64,000 bases of DNA, from positions 930,001 through 994,000 of the forward strand of contig JAAVVG010000002.1 in assembly GCA_012976225.1 (NCBI GenBank), given 5' to 3'. Positions 45,265-58,178 of this stretch are shown one piece after another. Source of the stretch: Golubevia sp. BC0850 (Eukaryota; Basidiomycota; Exobasidiomycetes; Golubeviales; Golubeviaceae). The first letter of the stretch is position 1. Each line of letters starts with the position of its first letter. Both the position numbers and the translations under genes were made by a program. The notes below the pieces were generated by a model. It saw only the letters and a program-made list of their open reading frames with translations. It was not told the DNA's origin and did no database searches.

Positions 45265-45499
45265 GATGAATGGTATCGGAGGTCTAAGGCTCTATCCAGA
45301 TAGTGAAGATAGTTGTGAGTGGAAGATGGAAGGAGTGATGGTTAGCTACTGGCAGCCCTACTCAGCTCTATCTCTCCTCTTTGACCTACCTGCTTCAGTC
45401 TGGCAGATGATAGACGATCGTTGAATAGACAATTCAATCTAGAGTTAGAAGAAAGTTAGTTATGCTGATTGAGGATTAACTTGATGGAAGGGATACGGA
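45265..45499. promoter_or_regulatory. Shared divergent promoter, PRP6 / SDR-like gene
   Basis: 235 bp separate the two starts. On the plus strand an upstream ATG at 45484 opens an 11-codon frame ending at 45516. It overlaps the first start (45500) and ends just before a second in-frame ATG (45518), so it may tune start choice. Confidence 0.45.
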
Positions 45500-47972
45500 A
45501 TGAATCAGGTTGGTAGGATGAATTGGGAAGAAGCTGCAAGCCGGTTCTTCCTCTTAGCCCCCACTATCTCTCTTCAAGCTGCTATGCCAATTCACGCAGT
45601 CTCGCAGATTTTATCGAATTCACTTTCATTAGACTCGTATGCCCCTGCAGCAGCCGTAGTCGTCTCATTGATCCTACTCAAAAAGTGGTCAGCTGGAACT
45701 CCTTTACTGGATAGATTGCAGTCAACAGATCAGCAATTGCAGGCACAGGGGAAGTCTAGTGGAATTCAGGATTTGCATGGCAAGACTTATATTGTCTCAG
45801 TGAGTATTGAGCATTGAAGGGGCAGAGAAGAGAGGCAGAGCAGAGGGAAGAGAGACAGCTAGTCAAGCAGATGGGCATGGGCATGGCTGTGGAGAGGAGA
45901 TGTGAAGCAGCCATGGCATATCCTTGGAGTAGAGTTCTCAGCGTGTTCAGATAATTATCTTTGGAAGAGTCACTTTGAATCTTAAAACACTGGGTAGCAC
46001 TTATCTAAAATAAGGGGAGATTCCAGACTGGAGTCCGAGGTGACAGAACAGCGTCTGCCTGAGGAGAGCTGAGATAGAGCTTCCCTAAGAGAGGTATCAC
46101 TAGATATGATGAAGCAGAATATTCGTTTAAAGAGAGAGATAGAGCGAGAGCACAAAGGGCAAGAGCGTCAGAGAGGACTCATCCCTATCCCTCTCCCACC
46201 CTCCATCTCAATTCTCACTCCACAGGGAGGCCTTACCCCCTTCGGACTAACAGTTCTATCAAACCTCTCAAATCTAGGCTGTCAATTAATCTGTTTAATT
46301 CCATCCTCAAATCTCTCTCATCCATCAACTCTTCAATTAATCCAACTCCTAAGAGATGGTACCAACAATCCAAACATTTTCGCAGAGTATTGTAATTTGA
46401 ATCGTTCAGATTCGATAGATGATTTCATTACCAAATGGAATAAAGGAACTAGTAGTATTCCAGGTGAAAGACCTAGTTTGAGAAGATTAGATGGAATTCT
46501 ATTTCTAAGTCAAGATCATGGTGGTGAGGCATCGAGTTTTAGACAGGAAATTCATGGTAGAATCAGATTTTTAGAAGGAATGATGGAGAACATTAGAAAG
46601 CAACCTAGAGAAAGAGAAGTCAGAATCGTTAGTTCAGTTAGTCCTTGGTATCCTGCTGGAATCGATTTGTTACAAGAAGAATTGAAGGAATCTGGAGTTT
46701 TTGATTCCACAATTTCTCTTGAAACTGAGAAGTTGACGAATCCGAATCCGAATTCAAACCTTAAGAAAAGAAAGAATCAATCCAGTTCAACAAAAATGCC
46801 AACAAAAGCTGCTTCCACCTCAATCCCTTTCGAATCCAAACATTCACGTCTTAGACAGGATGGATCATCAACACTTCTCTGGTTATTACTTTCAACTGCT
46901 CTTCAAAGAAGGTTTGAAGATTTAGCATCAAAGGATCCAAGATCTTCTCATTCACTTTACGAAGCTTTTGGAACTCAGGAAGAAGAGGATAAGAATTCGA
47001 ATCTCAGAGATCATTTAGGTAGAGATATTCAACCTCCGAGAAAGAGAGGACTTAAGAATAACGTCAACGTTTTAAATGTTTGTGAAGGGTTTGAGAGGAA
47101 TAGAGATATCATTTCTTATCTCGTTCCGGGAGGTAAGAGTGAAGAGATGGATTTGGATGATGATGACGATGGAGAAGATGTTGGTAAAGGACTAGGAAAA
47201 GTTGATGAAGAAAGTGAGGAAGAAACTAAAGTTTCTGGAATAGAAGAAGAAGTCGAGGAAACTGTTTCAAATCCCAATATCAAATTGAAAGAAGCTATTG
47301 ATCCTAGGTTTAAACAACAGAGTCAATCGATTCCAAAATCAAAATCAAAATCAAACTTCATAACTCCTTCCACTTCGTCTCAGATTTCCACCTTCAGGTC
47401 TATTTCACTTCATCTTTTGCTTTTCATTCTTTATCCTCTGATTTGGTTGTTCTCTAAATCTCCTTCTGAAGCAACTCAATCTTTAGTTTGGGCTATCGTT
47501 TCTCCTATTTCTGATTCAAGTCAAGGGAATTTGTTAAATGCTGGAATACCACTTTCTTCAAATGATAGAGATAGGGATGAAACACAGGTGAATCCGGAAA
47601 AGGAATTGAAGAAGAAGATTATGGGAATTAAAATTGTCCCTGGAGAGTTGTATAGGGAGGGGAAGATCGTTGCGTGAGTTATAAGATGAGAGATGAAGTT
47701 AAGAAGTTCTCTCAATTCAGGAGTATCTTTTCAGATCCAACGATTTTTAGCTTGGAGGTGTTTGGACGCTTATCTGATTCATATCACTTTCCTCCATAAT
47801 CTCCTTTCTTTCTCGCCACCAACCTAGTCTTTCTCTTCCTTCGATCCTGTTAGAAGCTGGCTCGACTATTCCTTCGTCAACTGATTCACTGGCCTCAAGA
47901 GCTCTGCCAATATCTTCTGTTCCGACGGAAACGGTGCAGAAATTGTGGGATGAAGAGTTGAAGAGGAAATGA
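45500..47972 (+). CDS. Membrane-anchored SDR-like protein
   Basis: Exons 45500-45799, 46226-47673 and 47828-47972 give 630 residues. A hydrophobic segment (SYAPAAAVVVSLILLKKW) near the N-terminus anchors it. A Rossmann-like start then spans the first intron: LHGKTYIVS plus GGLTPFGLTVLSNLSNLGCQ. FAEYCNLNRSDSIDDFI and RRLDGILFLSQDHGG follow, as in a short-chain dehydrogenase fold. A second hydrophobic segment (SISLHLLLFILYPLIWLFS) lies after an acidic linker. The third exon, found by frame, ends SVPTETVQKLWDEELKRK. The Tyr-x3-Lys active site is not evident, so catalysis is doubtful. Intron 1 is 426 bp, long for this window. Confidence 0.72.
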
Positions 47973-48399
47973 GAGAGGTCGCTAGATGATCTCCTTTGTC
48001 TCTTCCTCCCTCTTGACATTCCACCTCCCTTACTTCTGTATCGAAGTTCGTAGATCTCGCATTTCACAATCATAACTTGTTCATGCTTTCATTCCCTTGG
48101 GTTCAATTCATCAAAGCTCTCTTGTATCATATTATCATACAATCTGCAACTTCCTTCAGCTCTTCTTAGACTCTTCTCTTCTCGAGCTCAATAACAGAAC
48201 ATGAATTGTCGTCTCGAATTGACAGGAATTCTTTGTGACTCATTGGCTGGAAAAGAAATGTCTCCGGTAAGAGTTGTTCCCTCAAACGGGAGCCGGAGGT
48301 GTTGGTCTCTTGGACTCTGTTCTTGAATTTCTTCTTGACTCCTTCGATTTCCCTCTTCTTTTCTTTTCAATCCTTCCACTCAAATAGTCCAAAGACAAG

Positions 48400-50010
48400 A
48401 TGGCATCCCATGGAATTAAAACGTTAGCAACTTTAGGTCAAGGTCAAATGGGATTAGGAATCTCTTACGTAGCAGCCACCAAAGCTAAAATTCCAAGAGT
48501 TTACATGGTAGATGCCAATCCAATCCAATTAGACAAAGGTTTGAAATTCTTCGATGCTCTTTTGGCTAAAGATGTTAAAAAGAATAAGATGACTCAAGAT
48601 GAAGCTGATGAAGCTAGGAGTAGAATCAAACCTCTAGAGAAGATTCAGGATTTCTCAAAGGAGAACCATACCGTAGAGATGGTCATCGAAGTGAGTAGCA
48701 GTAGGAAGAGAAGTGATGAGATGATGGTTTGATCTAGTGGGTAGATGAGGAGAATTCGGTGGGAGGAGAAGGAGAAGAGGGATCTGGATAAACTACTGAT
48801 TGGAAGGAGGAGATAGCGAGTTGCGTTGCTGGCTCTCTTCAGAGCTCTCTCCCATTCCCTGGAGCTGGCAGGGCTCCGGACATGCATGTCAATTCATTGA
48901 TAGAGGTTGAGTGGTGGTCCAATTTATATGCAGAGCCTTCCGGAGCTTGGTTTACTCCCAGCAGCCCATCCAGCTTGACAGACCTCCAATCTCTTAAGCT
49001 CTGGTGCTGATCTTCAAGGCAGACTCTTTGTGGTGGTGATGATGATGCCTGGAGCAACGTTTGACCTCTCACTTTCTTTGGAACCTCTCTCAATCAGGCT
49101 GCAACTGAGAACCTAGAGACCAAGCTAGCAATCTTCAAGTCTCTAGCCAATGAACTCCCACTTTCAACCATTTTAGCAACCAACACTTCTTCAATCAGTG
49201 TTTCTAAGATCGCAGCTTCAGCTTTCAAAGAAGGAGGTACTGATCAAGAGAAAATTGATGGACCAAAGAGGGTGAGTACAATATTTCGTGATCGGGGGGA
49301 CAAACTCGCTACCTCTTCGATACTCTTAACACTTCCATCTTTCCATTCATTTGAAGATCATTCTAACTCTTCTTTCTCGCAATCTCTTTTGGATTTCTCG
49401 TCTCAGGCCATTGGTCTCCATTTCTTCAACCCAGTCCCAGTGATGAAGCTAGTAGAATTGATTCCAGCTCTTCAGACTTCCGAAGACGTTGTCACTAGAT
49501 CAGAAGCTTTCGCTATTGCCTGTGGAAAAACTGTTACTAAAAGTGCAGACGTTCCAGGTTTCGTTAGCAATCGTCTCTTGATGCCTTTCATCAATGAAGC
49601 CGTCATGACTTTGGAGAAAGGAATCGCTACGAAGGAAGATATTGACACTACTTTGAAGTGAGTCTTGCCTCATGTCTTGGCTTCTTCTTCGATAATCTTT
49701 TCATAAGGAAGAGAGACATCAAAAGATTGAAGTAGGGACAGATACCTCCGACTGACTTGAAAACGTCTTCTTTCTTTACCGTTTCTCCCCCTCTTCTGCT
49801 TGGTTTTCCAAAAGGCTCGGAATGGCTCATCCTATGGGACCCCTACGTCTGGCAGATATGATTGGATTGGATACCTGCTACTTCATCATGCAGACAATGC
49901 AGAAAGAGACTGGAGATTCAAAGTACCGACCAAGTGTGCTTTTGTCTCGATTGGTGGACGCCGGAAGGCTAGGAGTCAAGTCTAAGGAGGGATTCTACAA
50001 GTACGATTGA
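48400..50010 (+). CDS. 3-hydroxyacyl-CoA dehydrogenase
   Basis: Oxidises L-3-hydroxyacyl-CoA with NAD in fatty acid or hydroxybutyryl-CoA metabolism. Exons 48400-48690, 49098-49271, 49407-49657 and 49815-50010 give 303 residues, the normal length. The NAD site is [18 protein letters not shown]. The catalytic block is [13 protein letters not shown] and [17 protein letters not shown] (His); [15 protein letters not shown] and [12 protein letters not shown] follow. The family usually has GxGxxG; here GQGQMG. No clear mitochondrial presequence and no SKL-type C-terminus (it ends FYKYD), so location is open. Intron 1 is 407 bp. The preceding 427 bp (47973-48399) contain no supported gene. Confidence 0.95.
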
Positions 50011-50355
50011 ATTAAAATTGGCAGAACTTTGTGAGGAATTACTTGAAGGGGAGCTCGCAGGGGGGAAGGAAGGGGCGAGGGGAGGAAGAGATGCGTCTTC
50101 ATTTCCTTTTGATCTCCAAATCAATCTCGTTTTCTACCCTTCGAACATGTTCTCGTATGCATAGATTTTATTCGACTACTTAAAACATCTTTCAGCTTCT
50201 TCTTTGATGTTGGCAAGAGCACCTTGTTTCCTTCACGTGTGCTCGCCGGCCTAGAACGCGCTGCTGGAGAATCTCCTTCCCTTCCTCATCCCTCTGCATA
50301 AGGTTGATCATTTTTCTCTTCATTTGTGCGTCAATCAATAATTGAACCAATTATC
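50011..50355. other. Intergenic region
   Basis: 345 bp between tandem genes. Contains a G/A-rich run directly after the dehydrogenase stop; no open frame of note. Confidence 0.5.
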
Positions 50356-52643
50356 ATGCCTCGAAAAGCGAACACGACGACTACGATCTCCTCTTCAGCC
50401 TCGAAGCCATCCACCACCTCCAAGCAGCGAACAAACACTACCAAAAGCAGTATCAAAACTACTACCAAATCAGCCAAACCTCCAGCAGTACTCTCTCCTA
50501 GGTCAAATACAATTCATCCATCAAAGAATGCACTAACCATTCACTCTTCAGATACTTCCGACAATGAATCAGATCAAGAGACCTCCTCTTCAGATCAGGA
50601 TGAACTTGAAGGAACGCGTCGAGAAGTAGAAACTCCAGTCAAACGTCGTCCAAACACAAAGAGCTCCCCTACGAAGAAGGATGCAAATGAAAAGAGCAAA
50701 GGGAAGAAGGCTGCTGTTGGAGGTTCAGAGAGGGACGCTGATGTTCGCAAAGGTAGACAGAGAGAGATTCAGCAGCAGGAGGAAGCAGTTGGTCGACCTT
50801 CCATGCCAGAGGAACAAGTAGAGGCCTTCTTGGCTAGCTACGATCTAGAAGGTGAGTATCTCACTCTAAACATTCTAGCAGAGGAACAAGCGTGTAGACT
50901 GGAGTGGGATTGAGGAAGTAGAGCATGTTGGGGATGCATCTGCCCTGAACTTGTCCCAACCCCCTTCCCCAACTGGCCCTACCCTGGCAGCGGAAGAGTC
51001 AATTCAGAGCTTCTGAAGTTGAAATCTGGGCTCTTTGAAGTGAACATTGACCCTGAAAGACGCAATTCTGAATCGATCTCCAGTCCACTTGATGCTGACC
51101 TTCCCATCTCTTGATACTCCTCCTCTCGTAGTCCAAGCTCGTCTCCAACGCCTAGTCTCTCAGCTCGAAATCACAGTCAGAAGCAGTCAAGTTCGAATCA
51201 AGTCTACCATCAACAGAATCCCCCGTGCAGTGAGAGAACTTGCTGTCGGAGAATTTGTAGACAAATACGACGCTGACATTCGCAAGTTCATGGGCCATGC
51301 TCCTACCAAGAAGGCGGAGGAAGGTAGAAAGGAATGGGAAACCATGAGAGGCCTCAACGCTCAGGGAAAAAGAAACATCAATAGTAATGATGATGGAGAA
51401 GAGGAGGGAGATGGAAGAAAGGGAACAGATAGGAAAGGGAAGGCTGGTGAGTTGTCTACCTAGGGAGAATACTTCCCTTTCCAGCTAATCACCAAAAAAT
51501 TAAAGAAAATCTCATCTTTCTTTCATGTTTCGCCTCTGTCTTCTCTGTCTCAGCTCGTCGCGACAACCAAGCTTCGGTCTCTACTTCAAGCAAGGTTAAA
51601 GGGAAAGAAGCCACTTCAGTAGCCAGGAAAGGGCTGAAATCGAATGCCTCAGTTGCCAGAAGCAAGGTGAGCTGAGTTTCCGTCCCAAAGAAAAATTGAT
51701 TTCATGTCATGCGCTACGAGTCTTCTTCTGACGTGCCATTCTCCCCTCTATCCTGCTTTCCTTCTTTCTTCAGTCTCAATCGAGCAAGCCTCCTATTGTA
51801 GCCTCGAGTTCAGGAGCCAGACCTCCTTCTAGCTCAACTTTTGCTCCTCGTCTACCAGCCAACCATCCAGTCCCATCGAAATCCAGGATCGCCTTAGCTT
51901 CAAACTCCCGCTCTGCTCCTTCAGAAGTCATAGATGTCTATGACGAGAATAGAAGGAAAATAGGTCGTATCGTCAACGGCGTGTTCACTCCAACTATGGA
52001 TCAAGATGAAGGAGACGAGGAGGAAGACGACGCTTCGAACAGCATCTACGAGGAGGCTCCAGAAGGAAATAGAGAAGATGTGACGAACAATCGCACTAGC
52101 GTTTCGAATCACAGGAGAGTTGTATCCAACACGAATGGAAAGAGTAGGACTGCTTCCTCTTCTGCTGCTTCTTCCTCTTCTAGACCTTCTTCCACAACCG
52201 ACCGGTACCCTTTCCCTTCTAAGAACGACGACGACGACGACGATGACAATGACAATGACAACGAACTCCCAGATGTAGCAGCTTTGACCCAAGAAACCCT
52301 CAATAAAGAGACTGCTAGAATGGCTCTCAGCAGCTCTACGTCTAGCCTCGGTGGATCAAGCAAGAACAAATTCTCAGCTCCTGGTTCAAATGGGATGGTA
52401 CGAAACAAGTCCTCTTCTAGTTCTCGTCCACCGGTAGCAGGTGGAGGTGCCACTGGCTTCAAAGGAAAAACGAATGGGAAAAAGCAGAGAGCCTCTTTCA
52501 TCTCGAAATCTGGGCTTGAAGTCGATCTCGATACTGCAAGTCCTGAAGACGTCGAAGGATTGTCACCCCGTAGCAAGAGAGAAGTCACTGAGGCTGTCGT
52601 GAGACATCGTGAGGCAGAACTCTCCAGGTGGGGAAAGGACTAG
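50356..52643 (+). CDS. Borealin-like chromosomal passenger protein
   Basis: Borealin/Nbl1 helps place Aurora kinase on centromeres and the spindle midzone. Exons 50356-50851, 51138-51446, 51554-51666 and 51774-52643 give 595 residues. The N-terminal 165 residues are Ser/Thr/Lys-rich and disordered. The conserved helix, PEEQVEAFLASYDLE then ARLQRLVSQLEITVRSSQVR and INRIPRAVRELAVGEFVDKY, is the borealin N-terminal pattern that packs with survivin and INCENP. The C-terminal half is disordered with acidic Asp/Asn runs and ends RHREAELSRWGKD. A helix near DYDADIRKFMGHAP-like residues closes the domain. Confidence 0.78.
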
Positions 52644-53410
52644 ACTTACGACATCTCATCCCCTCTCTCTTAACGTTTTTTACTGCTTCTTGGCTCGTCT
52701 TTTATCATTTCTCGTGTTTTTTCTTCTTCCTTTCTCGCATTGGATCTTTCCTACTTCATCCTTCAGCTACAGCATATATCATCTCACCTGCTCACGATTT
52801 TGACTCTCTGTTTCACTTTTAACTATTTTTTGGCGAGAGCGTCTGACTGACGAGACATAAGACATCAGAAAGCCGAGGATTTTTAGAATCACAAACCGGT
52901 CTGGACTTACTGCAAACATTATAGGCGGGGCTGGGAAAGGTCAACGCGAGCAGAGTAGTGGATAGAAATGGAGCAGCAGGGGAAAGAAAAGGAGAGGGGT
53001 TCAAGTGCACTGCAGAGAAGGAAGGCATGAAACATACAACAGCACCGAAAGGGTCTAGAGGATAAAACACAATGGAAAGCATGCATCGGTGTGTTATTAG
53101 CGAGGGTGAGAATTTGAAGCAGAAGTTGGTGTCATATGGTTGAGATGGAATGTTGTTGACGATTGAGAATGACTCGATGCAGCCTTTTACCTGATTGATG
53201 TGTTTTGACGTGGCAATTCAGAAAAGATTTGTTTGAATTTGAGTATTCTCATTGGGTGAAAGGCATGTACACTGAGAGTGAAAGCGAAATGAGGTTGGAT
53301 TAAGTGTTATCGGGTTGAACCTGTCTTCTTCAATGTTGACGGTTTCTCAGATTTTCTAGCAATCTCTTGTGTCGGAGAGGGAGGAGAATCTGGAATAGAA
53401 CGAAACGGTC

Positions 53411-53970
53411 TTGGAGCTCTTTGATGACAAAAGTGGATCGACGCTCAAGGAGATTTCATTCAAAGTGAAGCGTGAAGAACAGAAAAGACCTAGACGCCTA
53501 GACCTTGATCCGTTCATCACGACATTACTAAGATCGAACGGAAGCTTTCTCTCCCTCTCTCTGGTGGTTGGTTGGAAGAGAGGATTATTCGAGAAACTGG
53601 CGCAAGTAGGAGAGGTTATTCTTCCAAGCTTAGAGAAATGGTGGAGTTTAGAGCCACTGTTACTGAAGATCTCTCCACCGCTCTGAATGGAAAAAGCGAT
53701 GGGGTCGCTCCTCTCCGATTACCACTCCTAGAGGTACTGGAGCTGGATGGAGCAGGTGTATTAAAGACGTTTCCAAGCTGGATGGTCATACCCTCGATCT
53801 CCAAGTTATCTTCCTACTATCTACTCTATGGACTCCCTCCAATCGATGAAATTAAGGTAGAACTCACCCTCGAGGAGGAAACTAATGCCGCATCTGGGTG
53901 TCACCGTCTACGAGTTCTTAGTTCTTCGAAGATGAATTACTTTCCCGAAAGAGTGGAGGCTTTCCTTTGA
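53411..53970 (+). pseudogene. Decayed or unrecognised leucine-rich ORF pair
   Basis: Two overlapping plus-strand frames look like parts of one protein. The first (53411-53686) reads LKEISFKVKREEQKRPRRLD, then SLSLVVGWKRGLFEKLAQVG. The second (53572-53970) reads LPLLEVLELDGAGVLKTFPS and IDEIKVELTLEEE. The leucine-rich style resembles LRR parts of fungal F-box proteins, but no F-box is visible upstream. I could not find a convincing intron joining them, so decay by frameshift is my reading. A real spliced gene is possible. Confidence 0.3.
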
Positions 53971-55459
53971 GCCAGAAGCAATAAAGTCGAATCTGGAGTC
54001 GAGGTGGAATGAGTACGGATGGAGCCTCTGAAGAAACTCACTGTACCTTTCGACGGAATGAGTCCAAAATTTTGAAACAGCTCAAGGAAATAGCAGAACA
54101 GTCGTTGATTCGATTCATGAGCCGTTATGGGAGGTCGAGATCTGAGCTCGAAAGCTTTCGATGGTGAGTGCCCATTGCCTTTTACCCTCGGCGGTCTTTC
54201 GTCGCATGGATGCCGCTCTTCTCTTTTCTGATCCCCAACAAAAACCCTGATATTGCTTTTCGCAGGAGCGTAACTGCACGTCATAATGGAGTCTTCCCAC
54301 AAACGAACTTCGAAATAGGTGGGATCGACAAAAGGAAAGACGATCATGTTGGAAAATTGTCAAAGAGAGGGTCCGTTTCTTTGTACCGTACGTTTCAAAG
54401 AATTTTGAACCTCACATTTGGCCTCAAAAAGAAGGGGGAGAATCGTAGGCAGAGACTCTGCTTCTTTCTCGACTCTTCGAGCGATGACAAGACTTCGACT
54501 TTTACACAAAGATCCAGGTCGAAAGAGATCAGTTCTGGAAAGGAACCTCTTGAGTCTTTGTGTCTCAGGCGGTACAATTCAAAACTATTTACATTCAAAG
54601 CCGCCTCGCCTCTCCTTTCCCAGAAGTGTCCGACCCAACTCTGTTCTTTAAGCTGGACTAAGGTAGCAAGCCTCCACACCCACAAGTACAACGCAAACGA
54701 AGAACTCAATGAAGAGTGCTTTCCTTGAGTGTCTTGTCGGAGGATTTGACAGCAGAAACATGGTCAGGTCAGGTCAGGTCACGATGAGCCTCCAAGGAGG
54801 GGGATCTGACTCAAGAATCGAAAGAGTTAAGAAGGAAGAGATCAAACTCCACAAACCTGGAAGAAAGTACTCAACTTCAAGTACTCACCTCTGAGTTAAC
54901 AGTTCAATACAAATAGAAAGGAGATCCCTTCAGTCTTTAGAATCATTCAGAAGGCACGCCTTCAGTAAAAGCAACCCTCAAGCCCAATCACCACCAGTCT
55001 CGAGCGTCAACACCATTAGAACTTCAACTTCCCACACTTGGCGACAACGCAATGATTCACTTCTTTCATTTGAATTCATTCTGTAGAACTTTTTGATGCT
55101 GTTGTATGTTTCATTCTTTCATTCTCTGTCACCCTCTGGACTCTTCTTTCCCCTTGTTGCTCCATTAGTATCCACTAACCTGCTCTCAGACATTCCTGAA
55201 ATCCTTTCAAAACCGTACCACTCATAGCAGATCCAAATTCAGCTTTTATTTTTCATGGTTCTAAAATTGCCAAGATTTGAATTTCACTTCAAAGTGTGTA
55301 CCTAGAATAAGTAAAAACCGGGAACAACACGAACAAAGTACTTTTGAGTGGTGGAGTTGATTGTATTAAATGCATGAGAAAGGATAAAAGACGACCATAA
55401 AGAGAAACAAGAAAAATTGGGTGGAAAGTGGGACTAAGAGAAGAGACAAATGCACAAGG

Positions 55460-55485
55460 GAGAGAGAGAGAGAGAGAGAGAGAGA
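55460..55485. repeat. (GA)n microsatellite
   Basis: About 12-13 GA units about 300 bp downstream of the HSP60 stop codon, probably outside any coding sequence. Confidence 0.9.
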
Positions 55486-55788
55486 TAAAGATTTGATTTG
55501 ATTGAGTTGCGGTAGAAGAGAATTAAAGACGGAATAGCAAAGACTTCAGAAGAAAGATGAGGAGAAGTTTCTAGAGTGGGATGCCTTACGAAAGGTTTCG
55601 GCTGATGAAACAAAAGCGGAGAGGTGATCGATTTCGACCTCAGGGTAGGTCTGAATGGAAAAGTGCGTTGATTGGGAGTGTTTAGATCTGTAGGACTGTG
55701 AGGAAGCAGATAGGGTAAAAAAAGGGAGTCAGAATTGATCACCTTTGAAAATGTCTCTGTCGTCGAATCTCGACTCACCATTCTCAGG

Positions 55789-57935
55789 TTAGAATCCCAT
55801 TCCACCCATTCCTCCCATACCGCCCATTCCACCCATTCCAGGAGGACCGCCAGGACCTTTTTCTTCCGGAGCTTCAACCACACAGCATTCACTAGTAGTT
55901 AACAAACTAGCAACTCCACTTGCATCTTGAAGAGCAGTTCTAACGACTTTAAGAGGATCAAGAATTCCAGCAGCGATCATGTCTTTGTATTCACCGGTAG
56001 AGGCATCATAACCATAAGGGAAATTACTCATTGAACTTTTTTCCAATAACCTTCCAACAACCACACTTCCTTCTTCACCAGCGTTTTCAACAATTTGTTT
56101 GGTAGGTCTTGTAAGCGCTGCTCTTAGAATCGAAACTCCTAATTGTTGATCGAAATTATCAGTCTTTACGAATTCTAAGGCTTGAGTAGCTTTTAGAAGA
56201 GCGGTACCTCCACCTGGTACAATACCTTCTTCAACAGCAGCTCTGGTTGCATTTAAAGCATCATCATACCTGTCCTTTTTCTCGCCAACTTCAACTTCTG
56301 AAGAACCACCTACTTTAATAACAGCAACTCCACCACTTAATTTAGCCAAACGTTCTTGTAATTTAGTTCTATCATAATCAGAAGTGGTAGTATCATTAAT
56401 GACCCCTCTAATTTGTTCACATCTTCCTTGTAAAGCAGTCTTATCTCCTTCACCATTTAAGAAGATAGTGTCTTCCTTGGTAATAGTGACACTTCCAGAA
56501 GTTCCCAATAAATCAGGAGTAGCTCTATCCAACTTAATGTCCAACTCATCAGTAAAGACAGTACTTCCAGTCAAAATTCCTAAATCTCCAAGAATGTTCT
56601 TTCTGTTATCACCGAAACCTGGTGCTTTGACAGCACAGACTTGCAGTTGACCTCTGAGCTTGTTCAGGATACAGGCTGCAAGAGCTTCTCCATCGATGTC
56701 TTCAGCGATAATTAAAAGTGGCCTTCTGGCTTGAGCAGCTGCTTCCAGGGATGGTAGAATGTCTTGGAGAGCTGAAATCTTCTTTTCCGAAAGTAGAATC
56801 AATGGCTTCTCAAATTCACATTTTTGAGTCTTGACGTCTGTAATAAAGTAAGGTGAAATGTATCCTCGATCGAATCTCATACCTTCAGTGATTTCGATTT
56901 CATCTTCTAGCGTACGTCCCTCCTTGACTGTGATGACTCCCTCCTTTCCAACTTTCTCCATGGCGGTAGCGATGAGTTCTCCAACGTGACGATCTCCGTT
57001 GGCTGAAATGGTGGCGACCTATGATAGGTGGGAGGGGGGGGGTTGAGAAGAAACAGGAAGATGAGCTCTCATCTTCTTCTCCGAGAGCCACAGTTCTCCC
57101 TTTCACTCCTCTTCTCAATCTCGAATCGCCACGAAAAACTCTCATTCCAGCCCATCCGAAGCTCTCTATCTACTCACCTGAGCAATTTCCTCACTAGTAG
57201 TAACAGCTCTCTTGTTCTTTTCCAAGAATTCAATGACAGCGTTAACACCCTTCTGACTTCCTCTTCTCAAATCCATTGGATTACATCCTGCAGCTACGTT
57301 TTTAACTCCTTCAGCGTAGATGGCTCTTGCAAGGACGGTGGCAGTGGTAGTACCATCACCAGCGACTTCATTGGTCTTGTTAGCTACATCTTGAACCAAT
57401 CTAGCTCCTAAGTTCTCGAACTTGTCTTTGAGTTGGATGGATTTGGCAACTGTGACTCCGTCTATTTGGAAAGGAAGGAGAGTCAAGAGAGGTGTGTCAA
57501 AAGAAGAAGGAAATGGGGGACCAAAAGAAAGAAGAATGGGACGGAACTCACCTTTGGTAATCTTTGGTCCTCCGAAAGCTTGTTCAATGATGACGTTACG
57601 TCCTAGAAGAAGTTGAAAATGAATCTGGGTCAATAATCGAGACCAGATCTTAAGGTTCTAACACCCTCAATACCACTCCCTCTTGATCTCTTCAGCTCAG
57701 CACTTTTCCAGTCATCTCTCTCTCTACTGTGACTTGTCTCCGTTGACTTACCTTTTGGACCCAAAGTAACACTGACAGCGTTAGCCAAAAGGTTTACACC
57801 AGCCAACATAGCAGCTCTTCCATCATTTGAGAATTTGACTTCCTTGTGAGCCAAAAGAGAAGAAGAGGTAGTGAAACTTCTTGAAGAGATTCTAGATCCT
57901 TTAGAGGTGCAACGGGCTGCGGATAGAAGTGACAT
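55789..57935 (-). CDS. HSP60: Mitochondrial chaperonin Hsp60
   Basis: Folds proteins in the mitochondrial matrix together with Hsp10. A presequence ([20 protein letters not shown]) precedes [16 protein letters not shown]. Landmarks: [17 protein letters not shown], the ATP-site block [69 protein letters not shown] and a C-terminal GGM repeat ending GMGF. Introns interrupt after GPKG, after ITK and after EEIAQ (57015-57175); all joins keep frame. Divergent from HSP10. Confidence 0.98.
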
Positions 57936-58178
57936 CTTGAATTGGGTGCAGTTGCGGTGATCGATGAATGAAAGGAATTAGAACAAGGTAAGGTTCAAAG
58001 GATGGATCCGGCTGAGAAGCGGATAGAATGAGTGGGGAGGAGAGGAGGAGAAGGAGAAGGAAGAAGTGGAACTGGAAGAAGATGCCAGAAAACACTTTCT
58101 GACTTAGTCTATCTCCGCACTTCATTCATTCAATTCCAATCCCAACTCAACCATCTTCTCTATTCTCCCATTCTAATC
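57936..58178. promoter_or_regulatory. Bidirectional HSP60/HSP10 promoter
   Basis: 243 bp separate the two start codons, so both chaperonin genes should be driven from here. I see no perfect nTTCnnGAAnnTTCn heat-shock element. The nearest signal is an interrupted inverted pair, GAA at 58088 and TTC at 58097, plus a GA-rich run (58035-58080). Confidence 0.6.

Larger units (their letters stand above)
52644..55788. other. Gene-poor 3.1-kb stretch
   Basis: Between the borealin-like gene and HSP60. Apart from the decayed frames at 53411-53970, other open frames at 53937-54347 (minus), 54168-54728 (plus) and 54395-54709 (minus) overlap each other and show no family motif. A short GGTCA tandem lies near 54763-54781. 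The last 600 bp are AT-rich. Confidence 0.45.

Noticed and set aside
47747-48073. Minus-strand ORF of 108 codons
   Set aside because: It overlaps the third exon of the SDR-like gene, whose frame, splice sites and C-terminus are better supported.
48712-48800. GTGATGA and CTGA in the dehydrogenase intron as a box C/D snoRNA
   Set aside because: No terminal stem flanks the two boxes.
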